Source of the DNA: Clostridia bacterium
GTDB lineage: Bacteria > Bacillota > Clostridia > Oscillospirales > CAG-272
Reading direction: 5' to 3'
Length of the DNA stretch: 64,000 nt
Assembly: GCA_017461475.1 (NCBI GenBank)
Contig: JAFTXX010000021.1
Location: 62,001 to 126,000, forward strand
This document shows positions 1-7,798 of the stretch, one piece after another. Both the position numbers and the translations under genes were made by a program. Positions within the stretch are counted from its first letter, which is position 1. Each line of letters starts with the position of its first letter. A model generated the notes under the pieces. The model ran no database searches. It saw only the letters and a list, made by a program, of their open reading frames with translations, and was not told where the DNA came from.

Positions 1-44
1 CTCCTGAAATTGATTTATCAATGTTTTTTCTCAAGTTCGTTATT

Positions 45-73
45 ATTTTAACAAAGAATTGCCCGCTTGTAAA
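45..73 (-). promoter_or_regulatory. Sigma-A-type promoter for a leftward gene beyond the left edge
   Basis: Read on the minus strand, TTTACA (68-73) and TAAAAT (45-50) are separated by exactly 17 bp. A GGAG Shine-Dalgarno-like motif lies at the very edge (1-4, minus strand), so the first codon of a leftward gene probably lies a few bases outside the window. Nothing more can be said about that gene. Confidence 0.6.
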
Positions 74-115
74 TTATTAAATTGTTATACCGTGTTATGC
101 TAATTGATATAACCC

Positions 116-163
116 CATCAAAAGAAAAACGACCGCCCAAAAGCGGTCGTTTTTCTTTTGATG
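116..163. terminator. Long perfect hairpin terminator after the alcohol dehydrogenase
   Basis: Two 21-nt arms (116-136 and 143-163) are perfectly complementary around a 6-nt loop. Each arm carries a T/A-rich outer part, so the hairpin resembles an intrinsic terminator in both directions. It lies downstream of the leftward alcohol dehydrogenase and upstream of the promoter for the gene off the left edge. Confidence 0.85.
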
Positions 164-328
164 TTCTTTACCTGAAATCAATCTGTTGGTAGGTTCGATT
201 ATATAAATCGGAAAAGCACATCTGTTTGGCTCACGATGCTATGATAACATGCTTTTTGGCTTTTGAAAATAATCAAATAATTATACCGATATTATCACAA
301 TTGATATACAAGCGTGTTTGTATGTATT
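164..328. other. A+T-rich spacer, no gene seen
   Basis: With the preceding 163 bases this completes a 328-base gene-free stretch. I see only a weak hairpin (ATACAAG with TTTGTAT near 309-326) just beyond the dehydrogenase stop, without a convincing T-run. No open frame with a ribosome-binding site is apparent. Confidence 0.5.
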
Positions 329-1540
329 TTAGAAATCGATCTCGAGATCGTAGTAGCAAGCGCGGAGAAGCTTTTCCATTTCTTCCTGGCTAGGCTGACG
401 GGGGTTGGAGCCTGTGCAAGCGTCGCCGATAGCATTTGAAGCAACCTCGGGGAGCTTTGCAAGGAATTCCTGCTCGTCGATGATGCTGGTCTCTGCCTTT
501 ACGCCGCCCTCGCCGTAATACTTGATTGCCTGAGGGATATTGAGCGCGTCGTTCATATCGCGAAGCATCTTTACAAGCGCGTCAACCTTCTCGGAAACGG
601 TGTTGCCGCCGAGGCCGATGAAATCTGCAATTTCAGCGTAGCGCTTTGCAGCGGATTCAACCTTGGAGTTGTACTGTATAACCTTGGGCAGGTACATTGC
701 GTTTGCACAGCCGTGGATGATGTGTCCGCCGCTGAATGCAGCACCGGTCTTGTGTGCCATCGAGTGAACGATACCGAGAAGTGCGTTTGAGAACGCCATA
801 CCTGCAAGGCACTGTGCGTCGTGCATGCGACTGCGTGCATCCATATCGCCGTTGTAGGAATCAACGAGATCGTTTTTGATCATCTTTATTGCGTGAAGCG
901 CCAACGGATCGGTGTAGTCGCAGTTGAGAGTGGAGACATACGCCTCTACAGCGTGAGTCATTGCATCCATACCGGTGTGAGCGGTGAGCTTTTTAGGCAT
1001 GGTTGCTGCAAGCTCAGGGTCAACGATTGCAACATCGGGGGTGATATTGTAGTCTGCGAGTGGGTACTTGATGCCCTTCTTATAGTCGGTAATAACAGAG
1101 AAAGCGGTTACCTCAGTAGCGGTACCGGAAGTAGAGGGGATAGCGCAGAACTTTGCCTTGGTGCGAAGTGTGGGGAAATTGAAAGGAGTTATAAGCTGCT
1201 CAAAAGTAGTTTCGGGGTATTCATAGAATGCCCACATCGCCTTTGCAGCGTCAATAGGAGAACCGCCACCCATGGATACTATCCAATCGGGTTCAAATGC
1301 GCGCATTGCCTCTGCACCGCGCATAACAGTCTCTACAGACGGGTCGGGTTCAACACCCTCAAAAAGTGCGACTTCCATGCCGCCCTCCTTGAGATACTCG
1401 ATTGCGCGATCGAGAAAGCCCATCTTCTTCATTGTGCCGCCGCCGACAACAACGATTGCCTTTTTGCCGCCGAGAGTCTTTAATACCTCAAGCGAGCCTT
1501 TGCCGTGATACAGGTCTCTGGGAAGGGTAAAACGTGCCAT
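329..1540 (-). CDS. Iron-containing alcohol dehydrogenase
   Basis: This is a full-length 403-residue group III (Fe-dependent) alcohol dehydrogenase, expected to interconvert an aldehyde and an alcohol with NAD(P)H in the cytoplasm. The dinucleotide-binding motif GGGSPIDAAK is present near residue 92. The metal-ligand region DAMTHAVEAYVS and the later pair of histidines in VHSMAHKTGA and HIIHGCANA follow the family pattern. An AGGAGG-type ribosome-binding site precedes the ATG. It has its own promoter with a palindrome at the start site, and a LysR gene sits just upstream on the same strand, so it may be redox- or substrate-controlled. The exact substrate (butanol, 1,3-propanediol or other) cannot be read from sequence. 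Confidence 0.93.
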   Translation of the reverse strand: MARFTLPRDLYHGKGSLEVLKTLGGKKAIVVVGGGTMKKMGFLDRAIEYLKEGGMEVALFEGVEPDPSVETVMRGAEAMRAFEPDWIVSMGGGSPIDAAKAMWAFYEYPETTFEQLITPFNFPTLRTKAKFCAIPSTSGTATEVTAFSVITDYKKGIKYPLADYNITPDVAIVDPELAATMPKKLTAHTGMDAMTHAVEAYVSTLNCDYTDPLALHAIKMIKNDLVDSYNGDMDARSRMHDAQCLAGMAFSNALLGIVHSMAHKTGAAFSGGHIIHGCANAMYLPKVIQYNSKVESAAKRYAEIADFIGLGGNTVSEKVDALVKMLRDMNDALNIPQAIKYYGEGGVKAETSIIDEQEFLAKLPEVASNAIGDACTGSNPRQPSQEEMEKLLRACYYDLEIDF

Positions 1541-1572
1541 GATAATGCCTCCTGAATTTTTTATTTCGTTAT

Positions 1573-1588
1573 TGATAAAAATTTATCA
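1573..1588. promoter_or_regulatory. Palindrome at the alcohol dehydrogenase start site (Rex-like operator candidate)
   Basis: TGATAAA and TTTATCA form perfect 7-bp arms around a 2-bp centre. The site lies immediately downstream of the -10 element, where a repressor would block initiation. It resembles, but does not match exactly, the TTGTTAA-N4-TTAACAA sites bound by the NADH-responsive repressor Rex, which often controls fermentative alcohol dehydrogenases in Clostridia. The Rex assignment is inference. Confidence 0.4.
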
Positions 1589-1594
1589 TTCTCG

Positions 1595-1623
1595 ATTATA
1601 TAAGGTTTTTCGAGCAAAATCAA
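1595..1623 (-). promoter_or_regulatory. Promoter of the alcohol dehydrogenase
   Basis: On the minus strand, TTGATT (1618-1623) and TATAAT (1595-1600) are separated by 17 bp. The predicted start near 1588 gives a leader of about 45 nt. The 1624-1700 stretch upstream has several A/T-rich inverted repeats, including ATATC-TT-GATAT at 1675-1686, where a LysR-type activator could bind. Confidence 0.75.
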
Positions 1624-1701
1624 CACTAATTTTTATCACATTTGATTTAAATATTTGTGGTATCTCAAATTAATATATCTTGATATTAAAATTGATATAG
1701 A

Positions 1702-1727
1702 AAATCCCGCTCAAAAGAGCGGGATTT
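1702..1727 (-). terminator. Terminator after the LysR gene
   Basis: Perfect 11-bp arms (AAATCCCGCTC and its complement) flank a 4-nt A loop, followed on the minus strand by TTTTCTATAT. It begins 5 bp beyond the LysR stop codon and separates that gene from the alcohol dehydrogenase. Confidence 0.88.
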
Positions 1728-1731
1728 AGTG

Positions 1732-2652
1732 TCACAGGTATTTTCTCTTGGCTTCGCACAATTCTGTAATAAACTGTTTGTCAAGCTTTGTAAGCTTGTA
1801 TCCGTCACGGTATATAAGTATATCCTTATATACCTTTTTATTATCCGCGCATTTGCGCTGAACAAGACCATATCGGTCAAGCACCTTTTGCGGTGCGGGA
1901 GATACCCACATAAAAGTCTCGGGATTTTCCGAAAGCAGGTCAAACTGGCTTGCACGTTCAAAGATAAAAATGCGTCGGTCGATGTTATTTTGCTGTTCCT
2001 CTTGCATGACCTTAGTAAGCGGCAACGACGGAACATACGGATCCGCGTGTGCAATCTCAATATAGCCTGCCAAATCTGCAAATGTAATCTCTTCCTTTTT
2101 AGCAAGCGGGCTCTCTGCACTCATGATAAGACGATAGGAAAACTCGGTCACAAGCTCGTAGCACAGTTCCTTTTCCTCCAGCATCGATTTAAAATACTGG
2201 TCGTAATTATCAGCATAGCGGATAATGCCAAGCTTATAGTCGTGATTTAAGATATTATTGATGGTCCTCTGCGAATTTGTTTCCTTATAAAATATTTCAG
2301 CAGGGGTATCTCCGAGCGCCTTTGAAAACTGTGCAAACGCCTCGGAAATATAGCACGCACGTGGGACCGAGATAGAAAACTTCTGCTTTTTGGGAGAATT
2401 ATCCTTGTAGAGCATCTCGACCTGCTCGATCTGCTTAAGTATTCCCTGCGCATAATGGATAAACTCCTCGCCCTCTGGGGTCAGAAGCATTCCCTTGGCA
2501 GTACGGTTAAAAATGGTTATTCCAAGGTCGAATTCAAGCTCTTTTACAGAACGGCTGATATTCGGCTGTGCAATCAGCAAAACCTCAGCCGCTTTGCTGA
2601 GCGAACCCGCCTTTGCTACCTCGACTGCGTATTTCATATGTAGTATATTCAT
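1732..2652 (-). CDS. LysR-family transcriptional regulator
   Basis: A 306-residue one-component regulator. The N-terminal winged helix-turn-helix carries the family signature AGSLSKAAEVLLIAQPNISR near residues 16-35, and the rest is a periplasmic-binding-like effector domain. I start it at the internal ATG (MNILHMKY) because GGGTGG lies 4-5 nt upstream. An ATG four codons earlier has no ribosome-binding site and would leave only a 14-nt leader. It ends in its own terminator, and the alcohol dehydrogenase lies next on the same strand, which makes that gene a plausible target. The ligand is unknown. Confidence 0.9.
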   Translation of the reverse strand: MNILHMKYAVEVAKAGSLSKAAEVLLIAQPNISRSVKELEFDLGITIFNRTAKGMLLTPEGEEFIHYAQGILKQIEQVEMLYKDNSPKKQKFSISVPRACYISEAFAQFSKALGDTPAEIFYKETNSQRTINNILNHDYKLGIIRYADNYDQYFKSMLEEKELCYELVTEFSYRLIMSAESPLAKKEEITFADLAGYIEIAHADPYVPSLPLTKVMQEEQQNNIDRRIFIFERASQFDLLSENPETFMWVSPAPQKVLDRYGLVQRKCADNKKVYKDILIYRDGYKLTKLDKQFITELCEAKRKYL

Positions 2653-2684
2653 ATAACCACCCATATAGCAAAAAATCTAAGATT

Positions 2685-2713
2685 ATTATACCAATATTCT
2701 GCTGTTTTTGCAA
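2685..2713 (-). promoter_or_regulatory. Promoter of the LysR gene
   Basis: Minus strand TTGCAA (2708-2713), 17-bp spacer, TATAAT (2685-2690), with a TGG extension directly before the -10. Transcription would start near 2678, about 26 nt before the chosen ATG. Confidence 0.75.
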
Positions 2714-2757
2714 TATCATGCTTTCACTATATTTATTTTTGTCAAATTATTTGTTTT

Positions 2758-2797
2758 ACGAAAAAGACCATCAGCAATTGCCGATGGTCTTTTTCGT
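2758..2797 (-). terminator. Terminator after the MarR gene
   Basis: Fifteen-base arms (2758-2772 and 2783-2797) are complementary, and the loop itself contains the palindrome GCAATTGC, extending the stem. A T-run follows in the leftward direction. It closes the PAS regulator-MarR operon. Confidence 0.85.
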
Positions 2798-2805
2798 GTT
2801 GAGTG

Positions 2806-3249
2806 TCACCGCTTGTTATACTCCGATAACATATACAGGACCGATTTCAGCGATTCATACAGCTCTTCTTGCCTCTCGGCACCGAGCTTCGCCTCGAGCA
2901 GTTCGGAAAAATAATTTACTTTTTCCAATAAATGTTCTGCAGTCTCTTTTCCTTTATCGGATAATTTAAAAACAGTGCGATGCTGAATTTTAGGTGACGC
3001 TTCTTTGATTAAAAATCCTTTATCAGTTAAGACGGATACTGTGCGCGACACATCCGACTTATCCCTGCAGCATTGCTCGCAGATTTGAGAAGCGGACATA
3101 CCGTCGGGATAACGGTAAAACGCCAAAAAATACATAGCGTGCGAACCGTTCAATCCATATTGCTTCATTAACTCGGCAGTCATCTTGTGGAGATGCTTTG
3201 AAATCTCAGAAATAATCAAAGAAAACATTTCAAATTGATTACCGTCCAT
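2806..3249 (-). CDS. MarR-family transcriptional regulator
   Basis: A 147-residue dimeric winged-helix regulator. The core reads GMSASQICEQCCRDKSDVSR (recognition helix region, about residues 50-69), followed by the wing KIQHRTVFKLSDKGKE, as in the MarR fold. It is co-transcribed with the PAS regulator: the gap is 9 nt and its AGGAG site overlaps the upstream TAG stop. It lies downstream of the fatty-acid operon. FabT, the MarR repressor of fatty-acid synthesis in other Firmicutes, is one possible role, but FabT usually sits at the start of that cluster. The ligand is unknown. Confidence 0.88.
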   Translation of the reverse strand: MDGNQFEMFSLIISEISKHLHKMTAELMKQYGLNGSHAMYFLAFYRYPDGMSASQICEQCCRDKSDVSRTVSVLTDKGFLIKEASPKIQHRTVFKLSDKGKETAEHLLEKVNYFSELLEAKLGAERQEELYESLKSVLYMLSEYNKR

Positions 3250-3258
3250 GCCATTCTC

Positions 3259-5259
3259 CTAGTTAAACACTATATCGCCGGTCAGTTCACCGAGCGTATT
3301 CTCTCCCCAACTGTAATTGGTTAAATAACTACCTTTAAAAAGGCCTCTATGCTCTTCTTTACCGGATAGATAATCGTATAGGTCACATTTTACCTTTTCC
3401 GTAACTATACGGCGTTTTCCGTCAACTGATTCGACAACATCGGAAATGCCGTATTCTTCTAAAATGTTTTTTAGCCTGAGTGCAACTTTGCGGTATCTTG
3501 CAAGTGTTACAGTGTTTATAGGCTCATCCTCCCATAAAAAGCTGATTGCTTCTTCCGAAGAAACGAATCCGCCGCGTCTATCCACAAGAAGAGCAAAAAG
3601 TTCTTTTGATTTTTCCGAACGAAAAGCAATTGGCTTTTCACCTACAAAAACATCAAAATATCCGAATGTGCGTATCAAAACCTTAGGCTTTTCAGATACA
3701 TCTGAAGTTGCTATGCCTTTACCGTCCAGATTATAGAGCATTATATAGCAGTGTTCGCCTTCGTCCAAATTCTTTTTAGAACAAATCGCCTTTATACGGC
3801 GGTACGAATTCTGCGTCATATCAAAATATGTAAATTCGGATTCACCGGTGGCGAAAAGTTTTTCTACATCTTCATAATCAATTCCGCTCTGAGAAATAAA
3901 ATCCTTGATAGGCAATCCGTTTTCCGCAAAGAATATCCATTTATCCTTTGTATAACCGAAAAAGTTGCATACATTATCACTTGTGTAAAGCGGTTTTACA
4001 ATACCATTTTGTACTTCAAATGCAACAATCCCCTCTGTGAAACGCATAACGAGTTCCTGCATGTTTTTGAGTGTTACATTCTCAATTCTGAGATCACTGG
4101 TTTCTTGATCATCAGGCATTTTTCTTGAGCAGAACAGGCTTGTCGAAGAGTTGATCTTTAAAAATATTCCGGAATATGTCTGGATTCTGCCACTCGAAGA
4201 CAAAGCGCGGTATTTGATCTGCGGCGGTTTCAGACTGTGCTCGGAAAGCTTTCCCAGTTTATAGTCTTTAAAAAAAGCTCTGACATCCTTGCGGTCTTCT
4301 CTGTAAACAGATGTTGACATCCATTTTTCAATAGCGTCATCCATTTGCATTGGAATGTTTTCAAAATTCTTGAAAGTTGAAGATGGCTGACTATACAGAC
4401 ACTTGACCATGTTCTCTGAGTTATCAAATTCAAAAACCAAATCATAAACATCTGTCAAAGCTTTGAGATAACGTTTTGTTTCTCTTTCCTTCTTCAAATA
4501 ATGACGCTCTGTGATGTCCATGCACGCGCTTTGAAATTCTTCAATTCCCTGCTCATTTGTACATTTTGTGACCCAACCGAACAGATATGCTTTTGTTCCG
4601 TCGCAGCGCTGTATTACCATTTCTCCTGCAATAGGAGCCCCCTTTTTGTATACACGGTCAAGATATATGGCAAAGCGCCGTCTTTCTTCAGCGGGAATCA
4701 TGAGATAAATATTATCTTTGCAAAGCTCAAAATAATCAAGTTCGCCGTCAGACACTTCGGGAAAACGCAAGAACTCCAGCATTTGCTTATTAATATATGT
4801 AATCTTAGGTTGTTTTTCGCATGTATATTTTAGAAATCCGCAAGGTATTGTTTCGTTTAAAAATTGCAGATTATTATTTTCATTTTTCACTTCGGTTATA
4901 TCTGTTAAAACGGAATAGCCGACCATTGTGCCGTCCTTCAAAAGTTTTGAATTGACAGTATCATTAACATAAATTATGCTACCATCCTTTTTTACAAGGC
5001 GATATTGCAAAGTAAGGGTTTGTTCTTCTAATGAAAGTTTATGCAAAAAAGAAGAATACCGTTCTCTGTCAGCGGAATATACTTGCTCCATATATTTTTC
5101 TTCGTTTTTATCGAGAAATTCCTTTTCAGAAAATCCGGTCATATCACAAAGATTTTTGCTGACATAGCCAAGGCGAAACGGTTCTTTCAAAATGTACTGG
5201 TGAAAACCGCTTACATTTTGGCTGAGTATTTCCTCCATATTTTTAAGTGTATTTTTCAT
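3259..5259 (-). CDS. PAS-domain regulator with C-terminal winged helix (SARP/OmpR-like)
   Basis: A 666-residue cytoplasmic protein with no transmembrane segment, kinase or receiver domain. PAS-like repeats are visible at roughly residues 15-130 (LQYRLVKKDGSIIYVND, then GYSVLTDITE), 140-255 and 400-510. The C-terminal part (about 525-640) begins VLIRTFGYFDVFVGEKPIAF, the typical opening of SARP/trans-reg-C DNA-binding domains. It therefore looks like a one-component sensor-regulator. The start is the ATG with TAGGAG 6 nt upstream; an earlier in-frame ATG at 5340 would lie upstream of the predicted transcription start. It has its own promoter overlapping the stop codon of the preceding ligase gene. 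The signal is unknown. Confidence 0.82.
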   Translation of the reverse strand: MKNTLKNMEEILSQNVSGFHQYILKEPFRLGYVSKNLCDMTGFSEKEFLDKNEEKYMEQVYSADRERYSSFLHKLSLEEQTLTLQYRLVKKDGSIIYVNDTVNSKLLKDGTMVGYSVLTDITEVKNENNNLQFLNETIPCGFLKYTCEKQPKITYINKQMLEFLRFPEVSDGELDYFELCKDNIYLMIPAEERRRFAIYLDRVYKKGAPIAGEMVIQRCDGTKAYLFGWVTKCTNEQGIEEFQSACMDITERHYLKKERETKRYLKALTDVYDLVFEFDNSENMVKCLYSQPSSTFKNFENIPMQMDDAIEKWMSTSVYREDRKDVRAFFKDYKLGKLSEHSLKPPQIKYRALSSSGRIQTYSGIFLKINSSTSLFCSRKMPDDQETSDLRIENVTLKNMQELVMRFTEGIVAFEVQNGIVKPLYTSDNVCNFFGYTKDKWIFFAENGLPIKDFISQSGIDYEDVEKLFATGESEFTYFDMTQNSYRRIKAICSKKNLDEGEHCYIMLYNLDGKGIATSDVSEKPKVLIRTFGYFDVFVGEKPIAFRSEKSKELFALLVDRRGGFVSSEEAISFLWEDEPINTVTLARYRKVALRLKNILEEYGISDVVESVDGKRRIVTEKVKCDLYDYLSGKEEHRGLFKGSYLTNYSWGENTLGELTGDIVFN

Positions 5260-5288
5260 AGCATCTCCTACGCCTAAAAAACGAACTT

Positions 5289-5311
5289 TTGCCGTCCCGT
5301 TAGGACGGCAA
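5289..5311 (-). promoter_or_regulatory. Leader hairpin between the acyl-CoA ligase and the PAS regulator
   Basis: TTGCCGTCC and GGACGGCAA are perfect 9-bp arms around a 5-nt loop. On the minus strand the stem is followed by AAAAGTTCGTTTTTT. It can act as terminator of the fatty-acid operon. It also lies inside the 5' leader of the PAS regulator, so it may attenuate that transcript. Confidence 0.6.
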
Positions 5312-5328
5312 CAAATTCTACATATAGC

Positions 5329-5357
5329 AGTATAGCACAAAAATACTTATGCGTCAA
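5329..5357 (-). promoter_or_regulatory. Promoter of the PAS regulator, overlapping the ligase stop codon
   Basis: Minus strand TTGACG (5352-5357) and TATACT (5329-5334) with a 17-bp spacer; each hexamer differs from consensus at one base. It lies at the end of the ligase gene, so the regulator operon can be expressed independently of the fatty-acid operon. Confidence 0.75.
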
Positions 5358-6998
5358 TTATTCAGCGTGGCTGTTTCTGAGTTCGTTTTTGCGAATTTTT
5401 CCGCTTATTGTTTTTGGCATTTTATCAACAAATTCAATAATGCGTATCCATTTGTATTCCGCAAGCTTTTTGTTGCAGAACTCTTTAATTTCAAGTTCAA
5501 GATCTTTGGAAGGCTCGTATCCGCTGCCAAGTATAATGACAGCCTTAATGGCCTGCCCGCGCAATGCGTCAGGCACACCGATAACACTGCACTCTACAAC
5601 AGCAGGGTGCTCCATAAGTACATTTTCAACCTCATAAGGTCCGACGCGGAAACCGCCTGTTTTAATTATATCATCAAATCTGCCATGGAACCAATAAAGT
5701 CCGTTTTCGTCTTGCCATGCGGCATCACCCGTATGATATACGCCGCCGCGCCAAACATAATTGTACTGTTCTTCGTTATCAAGGTAATTGCAAAAAACGC
5801 CAATCTGTCTGCCGCTCTCAGGAGGAACAATTACAACTTCTCCGATTTCTCCGACAGGAGTAGGATTACCGTTTTTGTCACGCAATTCAATATTATAAAA
5901 AGGTGACACAGTGCCCATGGACCCCTCGACAGGTGCTTTGCCTTTGAAATTTGCCATAAGGAGTGTGGTTTCTGTCTGACCGTATCCCTCGCAAAGAGAA
6001 AGTCCCGTGCGCTCGGTAAATTTACGGAACACTTCCGGCGCAAGCATTTCTCCTGCGGTGGATGCATGCTTAAGCGTCGGCATGTCGGGTATTCCCTTTC
6101 GCACAAGATAACGATAAACGGTCGGCGGAGCACAAAAAGACGTAACACCGTAATGATTAATAACAGTTGTAAGCTGCTTTGGGTCAAAGTTGTCAAAATC
6201 GTAAACCATTACCGCACTGCCTACAAGCCACTGCCCGTAAATTTTTCCCCATGAAGCTTTCGCCCACCCCGTTTCAGCAACGGTAAAGTGCAATCCACCT
6301 TCTTCTGCCTGCTGCCAATATTTTGCGGTAACAACATGCGCAAGCGGGTATGAAAAGTCATGGATTACTCCTTTCGGATATCCGGTGGTTCCCGAAGTGA
6401 AATACATCATCATCGGGTCGGTGGATAGCGTATCGACGCGTGAAAACTCACAGTCAGCTTTCTGCATTGCCTCGGTCAGATTTTCAAAACCGTCAATGTT
6501 TGCTTGCACGCACCAAAGTTTTGCACTTATGTCAGCCTGCTTCAGTGCCGCCTTGAGTTTTTGCGGTACTTCGTCTTGAGAAGTACAAACCACTGCTTTA
6601 AGCTTAGAAGATTTTAAACGATAAACAAAGTCGTTTACTGTCAACATATGCGTTGCCGGAATCATAACAGCACCGAGTTTGTGAAGCGCTATAGCTGCAA
6701 ACCAATATTCATAATGGCGTTTAAGAACAAGCATTACGCGATCGCCCTTTACTATACCCGCGCTCGCAAACACATTCGCCATCTGATTACTGTACTTTTT
6801 AATATCAGCAAATGAAAAAACATGTTCTTCATTTTCGGTATTGCACCAAACGAGCGCAGTTTTTTGTGGTTCGCTATCCGCAATTGCGTCCACGACATCA
6901 TATCCGAAATTAAAATTGTCAGGGCAGTTGATATTAAAACTTATCAGATTGCCTTCTCCGTCAAAAACTTCTTTGCAAAATTTTATATAAACGCTCAT
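5358..6998 (-). CDS. AMP-forming acyl-CoA synthetase (acetyl/medium-chain type)
   Basis: A 546-residue member of the ANL superfamily, which activates a carboxylic acid with ATP to the acyl-AMP and then to the acyl-CoA. The phosphate-binding loop YFTSGTTGYPKG (about residue 202), the adenine motif GYGQTETT, the hinge region GRFDDIIKTGGFRVGPYEVE and the C-terminal catalytic lysine motif PKTISGKIRK are all present. The first codon overlaps the accA stop by 4 nt (ATGA), so it is the last gene of the fatty-acid operon. Its overall pattern is nearest to medium-chain and acetyl-CoA synthetases. In this setting it could salvage or supply primer acyl groups; that is inference. Confidence 0.9.
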   Translation of the reverse strand: MSVYIKFCKEVFDGEGNLISFNINCPDNFNFGYDVVDAIADSEPQKTALVWCNTENEEHVFSFADIKKYSNQMANVFASAGIVKGDRVMLVLKRHYEYWFAAIALHKLGAVMIPATHMLTVNDFVYRLKSSKLKAVVCTSQDEVPQKLKAALKQADISAKLWCVQANIDGFENLTEAMQKADCEFSRVDTLSTDPMMMYFTSGTTGYPKGVIHDFSYPLAHVVTAKYWQQAEEGGLHFTVAETGWAKASWGKIYGQWLVGSAVMVYDFDNFDPKQLTTVINHYGVTSFCAPPTVYRYLVRKGIPDMPTLKHASTAGEMLAPEVFRKFTERTGLSLCEGYGQTETTLLMANFKGKAPVEGSMGTVSPFYNIELRDKNGNPTPVGEIGEVVIVPPESGRQIGVFCNYLDNEEQYNYVWRGGVYHTGDAAWQDENGLYWFHGRFDDIIKTGGFRVGPYEVENVLMEHPAVVECSVIGVPDALRGQAIKAVIILGSGYEPSKDLELEIKEFCNKKLAEYKWIRIIEFVDKMPKTISGKIRKNELRNSHAE

Positions 6999-7798
6999 AA
7001 AACCTCCGCTTGATGTTTAATTGCATCAACGCCTATGCGGCGGAAGCGGTCATATCGCTTATTGATAAGATCCGGATCGACAGAAAGTTCTGCAATTTCT
7101 TCCAGTAAAAGAGCGCGTATGCGGTCATAAAAATCAACTGTTCCTATATCGTTTTCGGATATAATTTTTTCTATTACTCCAAAGCTTTTCGCATCTTCCG
7201 CTGTCAATTTCAAGCTAGCCGCCGCGGTCTCCGCTTTTGCCGAATCCTTCCAAAGAATGCTTGCACAACCTTCGGGGGAAATTACAGAATACACAGCATT
7301 TTGCAACATCCAAACGCGGTCTGCAACTGCAAGCGCAAGTGCACCGCCACTACCGCCCTCGCCTATCAAAATAGAAATAATCGGAACGCACAGCGTCGTC
7401 ATTTCCATAAGATTTTCGGCAATCGCCTGTCCTTGACCTCGTTCTTCTGCTCCAATACCGCAGTTTGCACCTGAAGTATCAACAAAGCAAATAATAGGAC
7501 GTCCGAACTTTTCTGCTTGCTTCATCAGCCTAAGTGCCTTTCTATACCCTTCTGGGCCCGGCGCACCAAAATTACGTGCTGCGCGTTCCTTAGCTGTGTG
7601 ACCTTTTTCTATTGCAATTACGGTAGCAGGAATGCCGTTAAGCACTGCCAGCCCACCGACAATTGCAGGATCATCCGAAAAGCGTCTGTCTCCGTGAAGT
7701 TCGATAAAACCTTTAAAAATATTCTTAATATAATCAACACCGGTGGGGCGGGAACTATCACGTGCAATTTTCACTCTGTCATAAGGTACTTGATTCAT
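6995..7798 (-). CDS. accA: Acetyl-CoA carboxylase carboxyltransferase subunit alpha
   Basis: A 267-residue AccA, which with AccD transfers CO2 from carboxybiotin to acetyl-CoA to make malonyl-CoA. The crotonase-like core shows FVDTSGANCGIGAEERGQ and ISILIGEGGSGGALAL, the oxyanion and CoA-binding region, followed by SPEGCASILWKD. It lacks the longer N-terminal extension of some AccA proteins. Its start lies about 20 nt inside the end of accD, and its stop overlaps the ligase start, so translation is probably coupled throughout. Confidence 0.96.
   Translation of the reverse strand: MNQVPYDRVKIARDSSRPTGVDYIKNIFKGFIELHGDRRFSDDPAIVGGLAVLNGIPATVIAIEKGHTAKERAARNFGAPGPEGYRKALRLMKQAEKFGRPIICFVDTSGANCGIGAEERGQGQAIAENLMEMTTLCVPIISILIGEGGSGGALALAVADRVWMLQNAVYSVISPEGCASILWKDSAKAETAAASLKLTAEDAKSFGVIEKIISENDIGTVDFYDRIRALLLEEIAELSVDPDLINKRYDRFRRIGVDAIKHQAEVL

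Noticed and set aside
184..200. tRNA T-loop-like GGTTCGATTA near the left edge
   Set aside because: No acceptor stem, D-loop or anticodon arm can be drawn around it.
821..1483. A 220-codon open frame on the plus strand opposite the alcohol dehydrogenase
   Set aside because: It is antisense to a full-length conserved gene, has no family motif and no ribosome-binding site. Similar long antisense frames occur opposite purL, purD, carB, metG and gltX and were left out for the same reason.
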